Shown: piece after piece, positions 8,430 through 16,975 of the stretch
How the letters are laid out: every line of letters begins with the position of its first letter
How positions within the stretch are numbered: the first letter of the stretch is position 1
Assembly (NCBI GenBank): GCA_018969295.1
Contig: JAGWYN010000007.1
Coordinates: 84,945 to 148,944 of the forward strand
Direction of reading: 5' to 3'
DNA: 64,000 bases
DNA from: Chloroflexota bacterium
Lineage (GTDB): Bacteria; Chloroflexota; Anaerolineae; Caldilineales; Caldilineaceae
Translations under genes and position numbers: made by a program
The notes under the pieces: model-generated
Seen by the model: the letters and a program-made list of their open reading frames with translations, nothing else
Databases searched by the model: none
Told to the model about the DNA's origin: nothing

Positions 8430-9518
8430 TCAGCCCTCCAGCTTCGCTGCGCCAAACGTGGCCGGAATCGCAATTTCACGCCCCTCGCGCTGGCTGCGAT
8501 AGATGCCATCCAGGATCGACAACACCTGCAGCGACTGCTCTGGCGGCACCGGCGAAGATTTGCCGCTGTAGACAGCCTCCGCAAAGGCCACACACTCGGC
8601 TGCATGGGGCTCCAGCGTATCGCTGGTCAGCTGCAACGCCCGGTTGTAAAGCTGACGGGTCGCATAGTTGGTGTGATAGACTTCGCACTTGGGCCAATGG
8701 CTGCCCCCCTCGGTCCCATAGAGCCACATCTGCATGTCCTCTCCGTCGGTGTTATGATGCAGCAGCCAGCTCACCTCCAACATCAGCGTCGCCCCGTTCT
8801 CAAAACGCACAAACGCCGAGGCGAAGTCTTCGACATCAAAATCCTGCGGGATCGGCGCATCCCGCCAGACAGCCCAGGCGCCGTCGCGGTGCGCCAGTTC
8901 GGCACGCGCCACCCCTGTCACCGCCACAGGACGAGGGTTGCCCATCATCCAAAGCGTCAGATCCAAAATATGGACGCCGATGTCAATGCACGGCCCCCCG
9001 CCGCTCAGCTCCTGACGAATAAAGGTCGGCGTCGGAATCAACCCGTTGCGCCGCAACATCCAGGCCCGCGCATGGTAGATCTCCCCCAGTGCCCCCGCCT
9101 CGATCTCACGCTTCATCGCCTGCGAATTGCCTTTGAACCGAAAATGCTGCGCAGTCATCAGCAGTTTGCCGGCACGGTCGCGCGCCGCAATCATCGTCTG
9201 AATCTCTTCCGGTGTCGGCGCCAACGGTTTTTCACAGATCACATGCTTGCCCGCTTCCAACGACGCCAACACCAACGGCGTGTGCAGACGGTTCGGCGTG
9301 CAAATGTCGACAATGTCGATAGACGGGTCAGCCAGCAGCTCCGCCGGATCCGAATAGAGCCGTTCAATCCCAAACTGGCTGCCAAATGCCTCCAGTCCAG
9401 GCCGGTAAATGTCCGCCACTGCCACCACCTCTGCGTAGGGAGACGCTTTCCAGCCCGGCATGTGTGTCCGCGAAATTCCACCGGCACCAATGATGGCAAC
9501 CTTCAATGGTTTGCTCAT
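8430..9518 (-). CDS. Gfo/Idh/MocA-family NAD(P)-dependent oxidoreductase
   Basis: A 362-residue paralogue of the gene downstream. Its Rossmann loop is canonical (KVAIIGAGGISRTHM), with the EKP motif (HVICEKPLAPT) and the C-terminal domain segment GPCIDIGVHILDLTLWMMG. ATG at 9518 is chosen because GGAGAGG lies directly upstream and the Rossmann strand starts four residues in; the next in-frame start adds 12 unconserved residues. It is first in a two-gene operon ending at the 7357-7398 hairpin. Paired enzymes of this family often act in sequence on one sugar, and the divergent position from a glycosyltransferase-containing cluster is suggestive but no more than that. Confidence 0.92.
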   Translation of the reverse strand: MSKPLKVAIIGAGGISRTHMPGWKASPYAEVVAVADIYRPGLEAFGSQFGIERLYSDPAELLADPSIDIVDICTPNRLHTPLVLASLEAGKHVICEKPLAPTPEEIQTMIAARDRAGKLLMTAQHFRFKGNSQAMKREIEAGALGEIYHARAWMLRRNGLIPTPTFIRQELSGGGPCIDIGVHILDLTLWMMGNPRPVAVTGVARAELAHRDGAWAVWRDAPIPQDFDVEDFASAFVRFENGATLMLEVSWLLHHNTDGEDMQMWLYGTEGGSHWPKCEVYHTNYATRQLYNRALQLTSDTLEPHAAECVAFAEAVYSGKSSPVPPEQSLQVLSILDGIYRSQREGREIAIPATFGAAKLEG

Positions 9519-9611
9519 TATCCTCTCCAGTTTATCTCTCTGAATCGTTGTCAATTTGAATGAAGGTCAACCCATTTAGTATGCAACACATACAGCCCGG
9601 CTGCAAAGTTG

Positions 9612-9621
9612 GTGGTATACT
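9612..9621 (+). promoter_or_regulatory. Predicted extended -10 promoter of the 9732-13943 cluster
   Basis: TGGTATACT: the hexamer TATACT (9616-9621) is preceded by TG with one base between, the extended -10 form, 110 nt before the first gene. No good -35 is visible. The same TGnTATACT form occurs upstream of other plus-strand genes in this window. Confidence 0.4.
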
Positions 9622-9731
9622 CCATGCTAGATGCTCTCGCGACCGGCTCCGTAGGCTGCCCGTGTGCCACCTCCTGAGCCCAGCAACCAGATGGACCGCA
9701 CACAGCTACAACCTGCTCGAGTGGAGAATTT

Positions 9732-10112
9732 ATGGATCAAACAAGCACAATCGGCGATCTGCGCCATGCCGTCCATGCCTTCGTCGCTGCACGCGACTGG
9801 TACCGCTTTCATACCCCCAAAAACCTGGCCATGAGTATCGCCATCGAAAGCGCCGAGCTGATGGAACATTTCCAATGGCTCAGCGTCGAGGAGAGTGTCG
9901 CTCTTTTGCAAAACGACGAGTCGCGCGCCGCCATCGCCGACGAACTGGCCGATGTCCTGATCTACACGCTCAGCTTCGCCAACAGCACCGGCATCGATCT
10001 CAGCCGCGCCATCACACACAAGCTGAATCGAAACCAAACCCGCTTTCCGGTCGAGAAGGTCCGCGGGAATGTACGCTTTGATCCGCCCACCACAGAGGAG
10101 AAGCGTGCATGA
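9732..10112 (+). CDS. MazG-like nucleotide pyrophosphohydrolase (dCTPase/RS21-C6 type)
   Basis: A 126-residue all-alpha NTP pyrophosphohydrolase. The metal-binding pattern is visible as E39-x2-E42 (ESAE) and E71-x2-D74 (ELAD), and the start NLAMSIAIESAELMEHFQW is typical of the RS21-C6/dCTP pyrophosphatase branch. Such enzymes convert NTPs or modified dNTPs to the monophosphate plus PPi. The stop overlaps the start of the GTP cyclohydrolase II fusion by 4 nt, placing it first in a five-gene coupled cluster. It could therefore trim a nucleotide intermediate of that pathway rather than act as a general house-cleaner, but the sequence alone cannot decide. Confidence 0.88.
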   Translation: MDQTSTIGDLRHAVHAFVAARDWYRFHTPKNLAMSIAIESAELMEHFQWLSVEESVALLQNDESRAAIADELADVLIYTLSFANSTGIDLSRAITHKLNRNQTRFPVEKVRGNVRFDPPTTEEKRA

Positions 10113-11452
10113 TCCACCCTTTGCCCAGCCCGAACCCACCGCTGGTGCGCACCGCCAGCGCCCGTATCCCAACCCCCTACGGGGTCTTCCAGCTCTCCCA
10201 CTACAGCGACGCCCGGGATGGCAAGGAACACCTGGCCCTCACCCTCGGAGAGCTCGCCGGCCGCCACGACGTGCTCGTGCGCGTCCACTCCGAATGCATG
10301 ACCGGCGACACCTTCGGCTCGCTGCGCTGCGATTGCGGCGAACAGCTGCACCGGGCCATGCAGCGCATCGCTGAACTCGGACAGGGGGCCATTGTCTATC
10401 TGCGACAGGAAGGCCGTGGGATCGGGCTGGCAGAAAAGCTGCGCGCCTACAATCTGCAAGACCAAGGGTTCGATACGGTCGAGGCCAACTTGATGCTCGG
10501 CCACCAGGCCGACGAACGCGAATACTGGGCCGCCGCCGACATCCTGCGCGACCTCGGCGTGCAGAGCGTCCGCCTCCTCACCAACAACCCCGCCAAAATC
10601 GAAGAACTCCGCACCTACGGGGTCCAGATCACCGAACGCATGCCCCTCCCCTCCAGCATCCATGCCGATAACGCCGCCTACTTGCAGACCAAGGTCGCAC
10701 GCATGCGCCACCTGATGAGCCTGCCGCCCACCCCCACAGCGCTCCCCCCCCTGGCCCCGGAACTGCGCGAACGAGTCGAACAGCTGCGCAACCGCTCCCT
10801 CCAGAGCCATCTCCCCTCCGTGACCCTCGCCTACGCCCAGAGCCTCGACGGCAGCCTGGCCGCAGTGGCCGGCCAGCCGTTGGCGTTGAGCGGCCAACAG
10901 TCCCTCACCCTGACCCACGCCCTGCGCGCAGCCCACGACGCCATTCTGGTCGGTGTCGGCACCCTGCTCGCCGACGACCCCCTGCTGACCGTACGCCTGG
11001 CTCCCGGCCCCCACCCCCAGCCCGTTGTGCTCGACAGCACGCTGCGCACCCCCCCAAACGCCCGCTTGCTGGCCCACCCCCGCGGGCTCTGGATCTGCAC
11101 AACCGACCGCAGCAGCCCCGCCCGCCGCCAAGAACTGGCCGAACAGGGAGCCCAGATCCTGCTCCTGCCCGCCACCCCCCAAGGACAGGTCAACCTGACC
11201 GCAGCGCTCGCCACACTCCACCTGCGCGGCATCCACAGCGTCATGGTCGAGGGCGGCCCCACAGTGCTGGCCAGCTTTGTGCAGGAGCAGCTCGCCAATG
11301 ATGCGGTGATTACCCTGGTGCCCAGGCTCGTCGGAGGCCTGCACCTCTTCCAAACCACCGCAAATTCTCTGCCCCACCTCACCCAGGTCGCCTATACCCA
11401 GGCCGGCGCCGATCTGATCGTTTGGGGCGTGCCCGCCTGGGAGGCCGCATGA
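10109..11452 (+). CDS. GTP cyclohydrolase II fused to a RibD-type reductase domain
   Basis: A 447-residue two-domain enzyme. Residues 1-205 are GTP cyclohydrolase II: zinc cysteines C63, C74 and C76 (SECMTGD and GSLRCDCG) and the catalytic QEGRGIGL motif at 100-107. It opens GTP to 2,5-diamino-6-ribosylamino-pyrimidinone 5'-phosphate. A short linker leads to a RibD C-terminal reductase (about 235-447), with VTLAYAQSLDGSLA, AILVGVGTLLADDPLLTVRL and VMVEGGPTVLASF. This domain reduces the ribosyl chain to ribityl using NADPH. No CMP-deaminase-like RibD domain and no DHBP synthase is present. The neighbours are not riboflavin genes, so a dedicated non-flavin product is plausible. The ATG overlaps the previous gene by 4 nt. 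Confidence 0.93.
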   Translation: MIHPLPSPNPPLVRTASARIPTPYGVFQLSHYSDARDGKEHLALTLGELAGRHDVLVRVHSECMTGDTFGSLRCDCGEQLHRAMQRIAELGQGAIVYLRQEGRGIGLAEKLRAYNLQDQGFDTVEANLMLGHQADEREYWAAADILRDLGVQSVRLLTNNPAKIEELRTYGVQITERMPLPSSIHADNAAYLQTKVARMRHLMSLPPTPTALPPLAPELRERVEQLRNRSLQSHLPSVTLAYAQSLDGSLAAVAGQPLALSGQQSLTLTHALRAAHDAILVGVGTLLADDPLLTVRLAPGPHPQPVVLDSTLRTPPNARLLAHPRGLWICTTDRSSPARRQELAEQGAQILLLPATPQGQVNLTAALATLHLRGIHSVMVEGGPTVLASFVQEQLANDAVITLVPRLVGGLHLFQTTANSLPHLTQVAYTQAGADLIVWGVPAWEAA

Positions 11453-12474
11453 ACCGGCAAAGCGTGCTGTTTGCCGCCCCCGGCCAGGTCCAGCTGCTGC
11501 AAGAGGCGATCCCTTCCCCACAGTCTGGGGAACTGCTGGTCCAGACAGAGATCTCCGCCATCAGCGCCGGCACCGAACTGCTCTTCCTGCGCGGCCAGGT
11601 CCCAGCCGGACTGAGCGTAGACAGCTCGATCGCCGCCCTGGACGGCAGCGTGCGCTACCCACTGCGCTACGGCTATGCCTGCGTCGGCCGCGTCGTCGCC
11701 GCAGGCGCTCCCGCAGACTGCCCCTGGATCGGCCGCACAGTCTTTGCCTTTCACCCCCACACCAGCCACTTCACCCTCCCCACCGACGCCGCACTCCCTG
11801 TCCCCGATTCGCTCCGCCCAGAACAGGCCGCCCTGCTGCCCAACATGGAAACCGCCGTCAATTTTGTGATGGACGGCCAACCGATGATCGGCGAACGGGT
11901 CGCTGTCGTCGGCCTCGGCATCGTCGGCCTGCTGACTGTGGCACTGCTGGCCCGCTTTCCCCTCGCCCAGCTGCTGGCAGTCGACCCACTCCCCCAACGG
12001 CGCCAGCTCGCCCTGTCGCTGGGCGCCCACACCGCCGTCGCCCCCGCCACCGAGCAAACCCTCCCCCCCTGCGACCTGACCTACGAGGTCAGCGGCACCC
12101 CCGCTGCCCTCAACACCGCCCTGGGGCTGACCGGCTACAGCGGACGCGTCGTGATCGGCTCCTGGTACGGCACCAAACAAGCCCCCATCGATCTCGGCGG
12201 AGCCTTCCACCGCAGCCGCATCCACCTGCAAGCCAGCCAGGTCAGCACACTCGACCCCCGCTGGAGCGGCCGCTGGGACAAAAACCGCCGCATCGCCCTC
12301 GCCTGGGAGCTGCTCCACCAGATCCCCACCGATACCCTGATTACCCACCGCTTCGCCGTGCAACAGGCCCCCGCAGCCTATGCCCTGCTGGCGCACGACC
12401 CTGCCCACACCTTGCAAGTTCTTTTTGACTATACGACTTCACAGACTCCAGGAGAGCTGCCATGTACACCCTAG
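11449..12474 (+). CDS. MDR-superfamily dehydrogenase, BchC-like, lacking the catalytic zinc cysteine
   Basis: A 341-residue medium-chain dehydrogenase/reductase. The N-terminal GroES-like domain contains ISAISAGTELLFLRG, matching the SxGTE motif of BchC-type enzymes, in place of the cysteine-containing GICGTD of zinc alcohol dehydrogenases; the first zinc ligand is absent. The Rossmann fold follows with VAVVGLGIVGLLTVALL and an acidic residue (VDPLPQR) suiting NAD. ATG at 11449 overlaps the previous TGA (ATGA). Its 3' end overlaps the QueD-like gene by 13 nt. In this cluster it probably oxidises or reduces a side-chain hydroxyl of the pyrimidine/pterin intermediate; that role is inference. 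Confidence 0.85.
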   Translation: MNRQSVLFAAPGQVQLLQEAIPSPQSGELLVQTEISAISAGTELLFLRGQVPAGLSVDSSIAALDGSVRYPLRYGYACVGRVVAAGAPADCPWIGRTVFAFHPHTSHFTLPTDAALPVPDSLRPEQAALLPNMETAVNFVMDGQPMIGERVAVVGLGIVGLLTVALLARFPLAQLLAVDPLPQRRQLALSLGAHTAVAPATEQTLPPCDLTYEVSGTPAALNTALGLTGYSGRVVIGSWYGTKQAPIDLGGAFHRSRIHLQASQVSTLDPRWSGRWDKNRRIALAWELLHQIPTDTLITHRFAVQQAPAAYALLAHDPAHTLQVLFDYTTSQTPGELPCTP

Positions 12475-12839
12475 CTGTTCAACGCGATTTCGTCGCCCAA
12501 CACTTTTTGATAGGCGGCGATTGGGGCGCCGAAAATTTCTGGCATTCCCACCACTATCGACTCGAACTGATCCTCGAAGGCACCAGCCTCACCCCCCAGG
12601 GCTACCTGGTCGATATCGTCGCCGTCGAAACCCAGCTCGAAGCGCTTGTCTCCCGCTACAAAGACAAAACACTCAACGATCTGCCCGAATTCGCCGACCT
12701 TAACCCCAGCATCGAACACTTTACCCGAATTGCCTGCCTCCAACTCGCTGAAGCGATCCCCGCCCCCAATTTGCACGCCCTGACCGTCAAAATCTGGGAA
12801 AACCAGATCGCCTGGGCAGCCTACCGCCTCGCAAGGTAA
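12462..12839 (+). CDS. QueD/6-pyruvoyl-tetrahydropterin-synthase-like protein with altered active site
   Basis: A 125-residue T-fold protein of the PTPS/QueD family. The zinc histidines appear conserved: H14 (FVAQHFL), H28 and H30 (WHSHHY). The pterin-anchoring glutamate is probably E113 (KIWEN). The catalytic Cys four residues before the first HxH histidine is replaced by Glu24, and the Asp-His pair normally found before LND is replaced (YKDKTLND). It therefore probably binds a pterin or related purine-derived ligand but should not catalyse normal 6-carboxy- or 6-pyruvoyl-tetrahydropterin formation. Coupling to the dehydrogenase (13-nt overlap) and to the glycosyltransferase (9-nt gap) ties it to this cluster. 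Confidence 0.85.
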   Translation: MYTLAVQRDFVAQHFLIGGDWGAENFWHSHHYRLELILEGTSLTPQGYLVDIVAVETQLEALVSRYKDKTLNDLPEFADLNPSIEHFTRIACLQLAEAIPAPNLHALTVKIWENQIAWAAYRLAR

Positions 12840-12848
12840 AAACCCACT

Positions 12849-13943
12849 ATGCAGATCGGCCTGGTGATCTACGGAAGCCTCGACACGCTGTCGGGGGGCT
12901 ACCTCTACGACCGCTGGCTCGTGCGCGCCCTGAAAACCGCCGGACACCAGGTCACCCTCTACCAGATGCCCTGGCGCAGCTACGGCCACCACCTGACAGA
13001 CAACCTGAACCCCAGCTGGCACCGACAGCTCCTCTCCGCACCGGTCGACCTCTGGCTGCAAGACGAACTCAACCACCCCTCACTCTGCTGGATCAACCGC
13101 CAGCTGCGCCGCCGCCACCCAGCCCCGATCGCCAGCATCGTCCACCACCTGCGCAGCACCGAAGAACACCCCCCTCCCCTGCTCCCCCTCTACCGCACCG
13201 TCGAACGAGCCTACCTGAAAACGCTCGACGCCTGTCTGGCCAACAGCCACACGACCGCAGCCTACGTCCACCACTTGCTGGCCAGACCGATCCCCTGCCA
13301 GGTCGCCTGGCCCGCCGCCAATCACCTCCCCGACCCCACTCCCTTCGACGCCGCCGCCCTGGCCGCCCGCGCCCGCCACCCTGGCCCGCTCCGCATCCTC
13401 TTCGTCGGCAACCTGATCCCGCGCAAAGGACTGCACCACCTGCTGCAGGCCCTTGCCGCAGTCCCCGCTCCCTGGCAGCTCTCGGTCGTAGGCGGCAAAC
13501 AGCACGGCGATCCCTATACGAAAAAAGTCGAACGACAGATGGCAGAGCTCGGCCTCGCCAGACAAGTGCACTTTTTGGGCAGAGTCAGCGACAGCGAGCT
13601 GGTCGATTGCTACACCACCCACCATCTGCTCGCCATGCCCTCTTTCGAAGGATTCGGCATCGCCTTTCTCGAGGCACAGCGCTTCGGCTTGCCTGTCGTT
13701 GCCTTTGACACCGGCGCGGTTCGCGAAGTGATCCTCCCTGAACAGACCGGACTGTTGGTGCCCCCCCACGACAGGCAGGCCCTGGCCCAGGCACTGACCC
13801 GCCTGGCCCAACAGCGCGAACTGCTCCTGGCCCTGGGGCTGGCCGCCCGTCTGCGCTATTCCCTCCACCCAACCTGGGAACAGAGCATGAACACCGCCGT
13901 CCGCTGGCTGGAATCCCTCCCCTCCCACAAAAAAACCGGGTGA
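12849..13943 (+). CDS. GT4-family glycosyltransferase
   Basis: A 364-residue GT-B glycosyltransferase of the group-1 (GT4) family. The C-terminal nucleotide-sugar domain shows LRILFVGNLIPRKGLHHLL, the loop LLAMPSFEGFGIAFLEAQRFGLPVVAFD with the E-x7-E pattern, and GLLVPPHD. The N-terminus begins QIGLVIYGSLDTLSGGYLYDRWL. It is the last gene of the five-gene cluster and starts 9 nt after the QueD-like gene. The simplest reading is that it glycosylates the pathway product, as pteridine glycosyltransferases do in cyanobacteria. Its stop codon lies inside the terminator hairpin of the convergent operon. Confidence 0.9.
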   Translation: MQIGLVIYGSLDTLSGGYLYDRWLVRALKTAGHQVTLYQMPWRSYGHHLTDNLNPSWHRQLLSAPVDLWLQDELNHPSLCWINRQLRRRHPAPIASIVHHLRSTEEHPPPLLPLYRTVERAYLKTLDACLANSHTTAAYVHHLLARPIPCQVAWPAANHLPDPTPFDAAALAARARHPGPLRILFVGNLIPRKGLHHLLQALAAVPAPWQLSVVGGKQHGDPYTKKVERQMAELGLARQVHFLGRVSDSELVDCYTTHHLLAMPSFEGFGIAFLEAQRFGLPVVAFDTGAVREVILPEQTGLLVPPHDRQALAQALTRLAQQRELLLALGLAARLRYSLHPTWEQSMNTAVRWLESLPSHKKTG

Positions 13944-13962
13944 CTGAGGCAGTCACCCGGTT
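13934..13962 (-). terminator. Intrinsic terminator shared by convergent operons
   Basis: A perfect 13-bp stem (arms 13934-13946 and 13950-13962, loop AGG) is followed on the reverse strand by a run of eight T. It lies 20 nt past the stop of the molybdopterin subunit gene and overlaps the stop codon of the convergent glycosyltransferase gene. On the plus strand the tail is only TTCC, so it serves mainly the minus-strand operon. Confidence 0.8.
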
Positions 13963-13982
13963 CCACCCCCACAGCCCTCCGC

Positions 13983-16220
13983 TCAGGCCAGCGCCGCCTT
14001 GACACGCGCTTCGTTCATCGGCAGCTGCCGAATCCGCTGGCCAGTCAGGGCAAAAATTGCATTCGCGATCGCCGGCACCACCGGCCCCAAGGGAGGCTCC
14101 CCCACCCCACGCGGCTTGCCATCCCCTGAATCTACCAGCACCACCGCTACTTCAGGCGCATCCTGAATCGTCAACAGCGGATAGCGGTCAAAGTTGGTCG
14201 CCACTATCTGGCCATCCTCGACCACCAACTCTTCGATCAGCGCCGAACCGACGCCCCACATGACGTTGCCCTCGACCTGGGCAATCGCCCCGTCGGGGTT
14301 GACCACCAGCCCACAATCCATCGCCGCCGCTATTTTGTGAACTCGAACTTTCCCGCTGCCCGCATCGACCGACACTTCCGCCACCATCGCCACCGGCGTG
14401 CCCACATCGATCGTGGCCGCAATGCCGCGTGCCCGCCCCGAAGGAGCCGGTTTGTCCCATTCCCCCAGCTCCGCCGCCGCCTGCAACACCCGCTTGAGCC
14501 GACCGGAATCCCCTTCATCCCCCAGATTGCGCAGCCGAAAGACCAACGGGTCCATCCCCGCCGCATGCGCCAGTTCGTCGACAAAGCTCTCCACAGCAAA
14601 GCTGTTCGGCAGCAGCCCCAGCGCACGCCACCAGCCAGTCCGCAGCGGCATGTCACGCCGGTAGGCAACCGTGCGCTTGTTGGGCACGTCGTAGCGAATG
14701 GTCGCCCCCCGGTAAGCACCGAAGTCCGCCCCCATCACCGCCGACATGAAGGGCGGCAGAAAGTCAAAGGCAACGTCCCCGCTCGCCTGCCGGTGCTCGA
14801 TCGCCACCAGAGTCCCATCCTTTTCCACCCTTCCCGACAGCAGATGGTGGGTCAGCGGACGAAAATAGCCGTAGCGCATTTCTTCTGCGCGCGTCCACCC
14901 CACATGCACCGGCACCCCTGCCGCCTGCGACAGCCGAGCAGCCTCGATCGCAACTTCCCAACCTGCCTTGCGCCCATAGCCTCCCCCCACATAGGTCGGA
15001 AGAATCTCGACAATTTTTTCGTCCACGCCGATGGCCTTTGCAACCTGACCACGCACAAAGCCCTGCCCCTGCGTCGAACACCAGACCCGCACTCGGTCAG
15101 GCTGCACGTCCGCCAGCGCAGCTTGCGCCTCCAAAGGCGTGTGCACCGCCAGAGGGGTGCGGTACTCGGCTGTCAAAGTCGCCCCATCCCCCAACCAGCG
15201 CGAGACATCCCCAACTTCCTGGATCACCACCCCGTCGCTCTCCCCCACCGTGACCAGCTGCTCCAACTCTGCCTGCTGCCAGCGATGGCCTTCTTCCCAG
15301 GTGGCGTCGATCCGTGCCACCGCCGCCTGGGCCGCAGCACGGCTTTCCGCCACAACCCCGGCAAAATCGTCGGCGATCACGACCTGGATTACCCCCTCCA
15401 CCTCACCGGCCTGCCCGGCTTGAAAGGACTTCGGCAGCGCCACGAGGGTCGGCGGGCGCACCACCGCCCCATATTTCATCCCCTCCATCCGGGCATCCAT
15501 GCCGTAGATTGCCTGCCCGGTCACCTTGGCTGGGATGTCCACACGCGGCAGCGACTGGCCAATCACGCTGTACTCCTGCCAGCGCTTGAGAGGAGCCGCC
15601 TCCTGCGGCACCTCCCACTCCGCCCGGCTTGTCGCAACCGTGTAAAAGTCGACGCTGCGGCTGGCATCGGCTGAATCGGCAAACGACCGGCCCGCCACCA
15701 CCACCTGGTCGGCAGACACCCCCAGCAGCGAAGCGGCCTCGCCCGCCAGCATCGATCGGAAGGTCGCCGCTGCCGCCAACAGCGGTTCGAAGACCCCCGT
15801 GACCGAACTGCTGCCGCTGGTCATCAACGAATCTCCCATGTCGCGCTCCGTGCTGGCCTGCGCCACATCCAAATCAGACCAGCCGATCCCCAGCTCCTCG
15901 GCCGCCACCTGTGCCAGCGCAGTGTGCACCCCCTGCCCCATCTCCACCTTCATCAGATAGAGGCGAATGCGGCTGTCTGGCAACACCTCAAACCACGCCC
16001 AGGGCTCCTTGGGGAAAGAACCCGGCGGCCCTTCTGCTCCATCAAAGACCCCTGCCACCTGCAGACGCACCCATGGCACCCCGTACGTGTACCCCAGCGC
16101 AACTCCGCCGGCCACAATGCCCGCCCCAATCAAAAACCCCCGCCGGGTCAGACGCCAGCGCGAACGACCAGTCGGCTGGCCAGCAGCGTTCTCCGGTGCC
16201 TTGGCTGTTTTGTCGCTCAT
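13983..16220 (-). CDS. Molybdopterin-binding aldehyde/isoquinoline 1-oxidoreductase beta subunit (IorB type)
   Basis: Large catalytic subunit of a xanthine-oxidase-family molybdenum hydroxylase, 745 residues. A twin-arginine export signal is visible near residue 27 (RLTRRGFLIGAGIVAGGVALG), so the complex probably acts at or outside the membrane. Cofactor-domain segments include VEMGQGVHTALAQVAAEELG, VTGQAIYGMD, QGQGFVRGQVAKAIG, GGGYGRKAGWEVAIEAARLSQ and GVGEPPLGPVVPAIANAI, the last carrying the catalytic glutamate. ATG at 16220 precedes the TAT signal by a sensible distance and overlaps the iron-sulfur gene stop by 4 nt. The substrate is an N-heterocycle or aldehyde by family and cannot be refined. 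Confidence 0.92.
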   Translation of the reverse strand: MSDKTAKAPENAAGQPTGRSRWRLTRRGFLIGAGIVAGGVALGYTYGVPWVRLQVAGVFDGAEGPPGSFPKEPWAWFEVLPDSRIRLYLMKVEMGQGVHTALAQVAAEELGIGWSDLDVAQASTERDMGDSLMTSGSSSVTGVFEPLLAAAATFRSMLAGEAASLLGVSADQVVVAGRSFADSADASRSVDFYTVATSRAEWEVPQEAAPLKRWQEYSVIGQSLPRVDIPAKVTGQAIYGMDARMEGMKYGAVVRPPTLVALPKSFQAGQAGEVEGVIQVVIADDFAGVVAESRAAAQAAVARIDATWEEGHRWQQAELEQLVTVGESDGVVIQEVGDVSRWLGDGATLTAEYRTPLAVHTPLEAQAALADVQPDRVRVWCSTQGQGFVRGQVAKAIGVDEKIVEILPTYVGGGYGRKAGWEVAIEAARLSQAAGVPVHVGWTRAEEMRYGYFRPLTHHLLSGRVEKDGTLVAIEHRQASGDVAFDFLPPFMSAVMGADFGAYRGATIRYDVPNKRTVAYRRDMPLRTGWWRALGLLPNSFAVESFVDELAHAAGMDPLVFRLRNLGDEGDSGRLKRVLQAAAELGEWDKPAPSGRARGIAATIDVGTPVAMVAEVSVDAGSGKVRVHKIAAAMDCGLVVNPDGAIAQVEGNVMWGVGSALIEELVVEDGQIVATNFDRYPLLTIQDAPEVAVVLVDSGDGKPRGVGEPPLGPVVPAIANAIFALTGQRIRQLPMNEARVKAALA

Positions 16221-16711
16221 ACTGCCCCCTTGCTGTCCACCTGTGCAGACTGGCTTGCCGCCGCCACGACCGCCCGACGAATTCGGTGGTAGCAGCCACA
16301 GCGACAGTAATTTTCCGCCATCGCCGCCACCAACTCCTCTTCGGTCGGGGTGGGGTTCTGACTCAGATAGGCCGCAGCCGTCATGATCTGGCCGCTCATG
16401 CACCAGCCACACTGCGGCACCTGGGCATCGACAAACGCCTGCTGAACCGGGTGCAGCAACACGGATCCATCTTCCGCACGGCCAGCCAGCCCTTCAATCG
16501 TGGTGATCGCCTTGCCCTCCACCTCAGCCAGCGGTGTGAGACAGGCACGTCGGGCGACCCCCTCCACCATCACAGTGCAGGACCCACAAAATCCGGCAGC
16601 ACAGCCTATCTTGGTGCCGGTCAACCCCAGTTCATCGCGCAGCGTGTAGACAAGCAACCTGCCCGATCCATCCGCTACTGTATAGTCAGTTCCGTTGATG
16701 CGCAGATTCAT
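16217..16711 (-). CDS. (2Fe-2S)-binding subunit of the molybdenum hydroxylase (IorA type)
   Basis: Electron-transfer subunit of 164 residues. The plant-ferredoxin-like cluster uses GCAAGFCGSC plus ARRAC; the second alpha-helical cluster domain uses QCGWCMSGQIM and YCRCGCYHRI. It carries electrons from the molybdopterin subunit to an external acceptor. It has no signal peptide and presumably travels through the TAT system bound to the large subunit. ATG at 16711 starts the family-typical MNLRINGTDYTV; the long upstream in-frame extension is unlike the family. The first gene of a two-gene operon, with a 4-nt overlap. No FAD subunit is encoded nearby, as expected for IorAB. Confidence 0.92.
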   Translation of the reverse strand: MNLRINGTDYTVADGSGRLLVYTLRDELGLTGTKIGCAAGFCGSCTVMVEGVARRACLTPLAEVEGKAITTIEGLAGRAEDGSVLLHPVQQAFVDAQVPQCGWCMSGQIMTAAAYLSQNPTPTEEELVAAMAENYCRCGCYHRIRRAVVAAASQSAQVDSKGAV

Positions 16712-16975
16712 AAGCCATCCTCGCCAGCCAAACTTTTTATGAAAACTTGATGGACCCAGAATGCCATAGTTTTTGTCTCGGGTCGGGTAGCCATTATCCA
16801 ATCTGAAAGCCGCGGTTCTCTTGGACCTGGCACACATCGGTGTAAATTCAGTCGGCTGTTCTTTCTCCGACAGGCTATTCGGCTTTACAATGACAATGAT
16901 GGGTCGATGAACGGGACACCCCCTTGTAGCCTTGACATTGGGGGCAAGTGTAATTTCCGACCAACAAGGGAATCC

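Noticed and set aside
16907..16975. Earlier in-frame start for the squalene-cyclase-like gene
   Set aside because: The extension is not family-like, and AAGGGA is placed correctly for ATG 16976.
16712..16975. tRNA or small RNA gene in the divergent gap
   Set aside because: No cloverleaf or GGTTCGA-type loop was found; only a TTGACA without a good -10 is visible.
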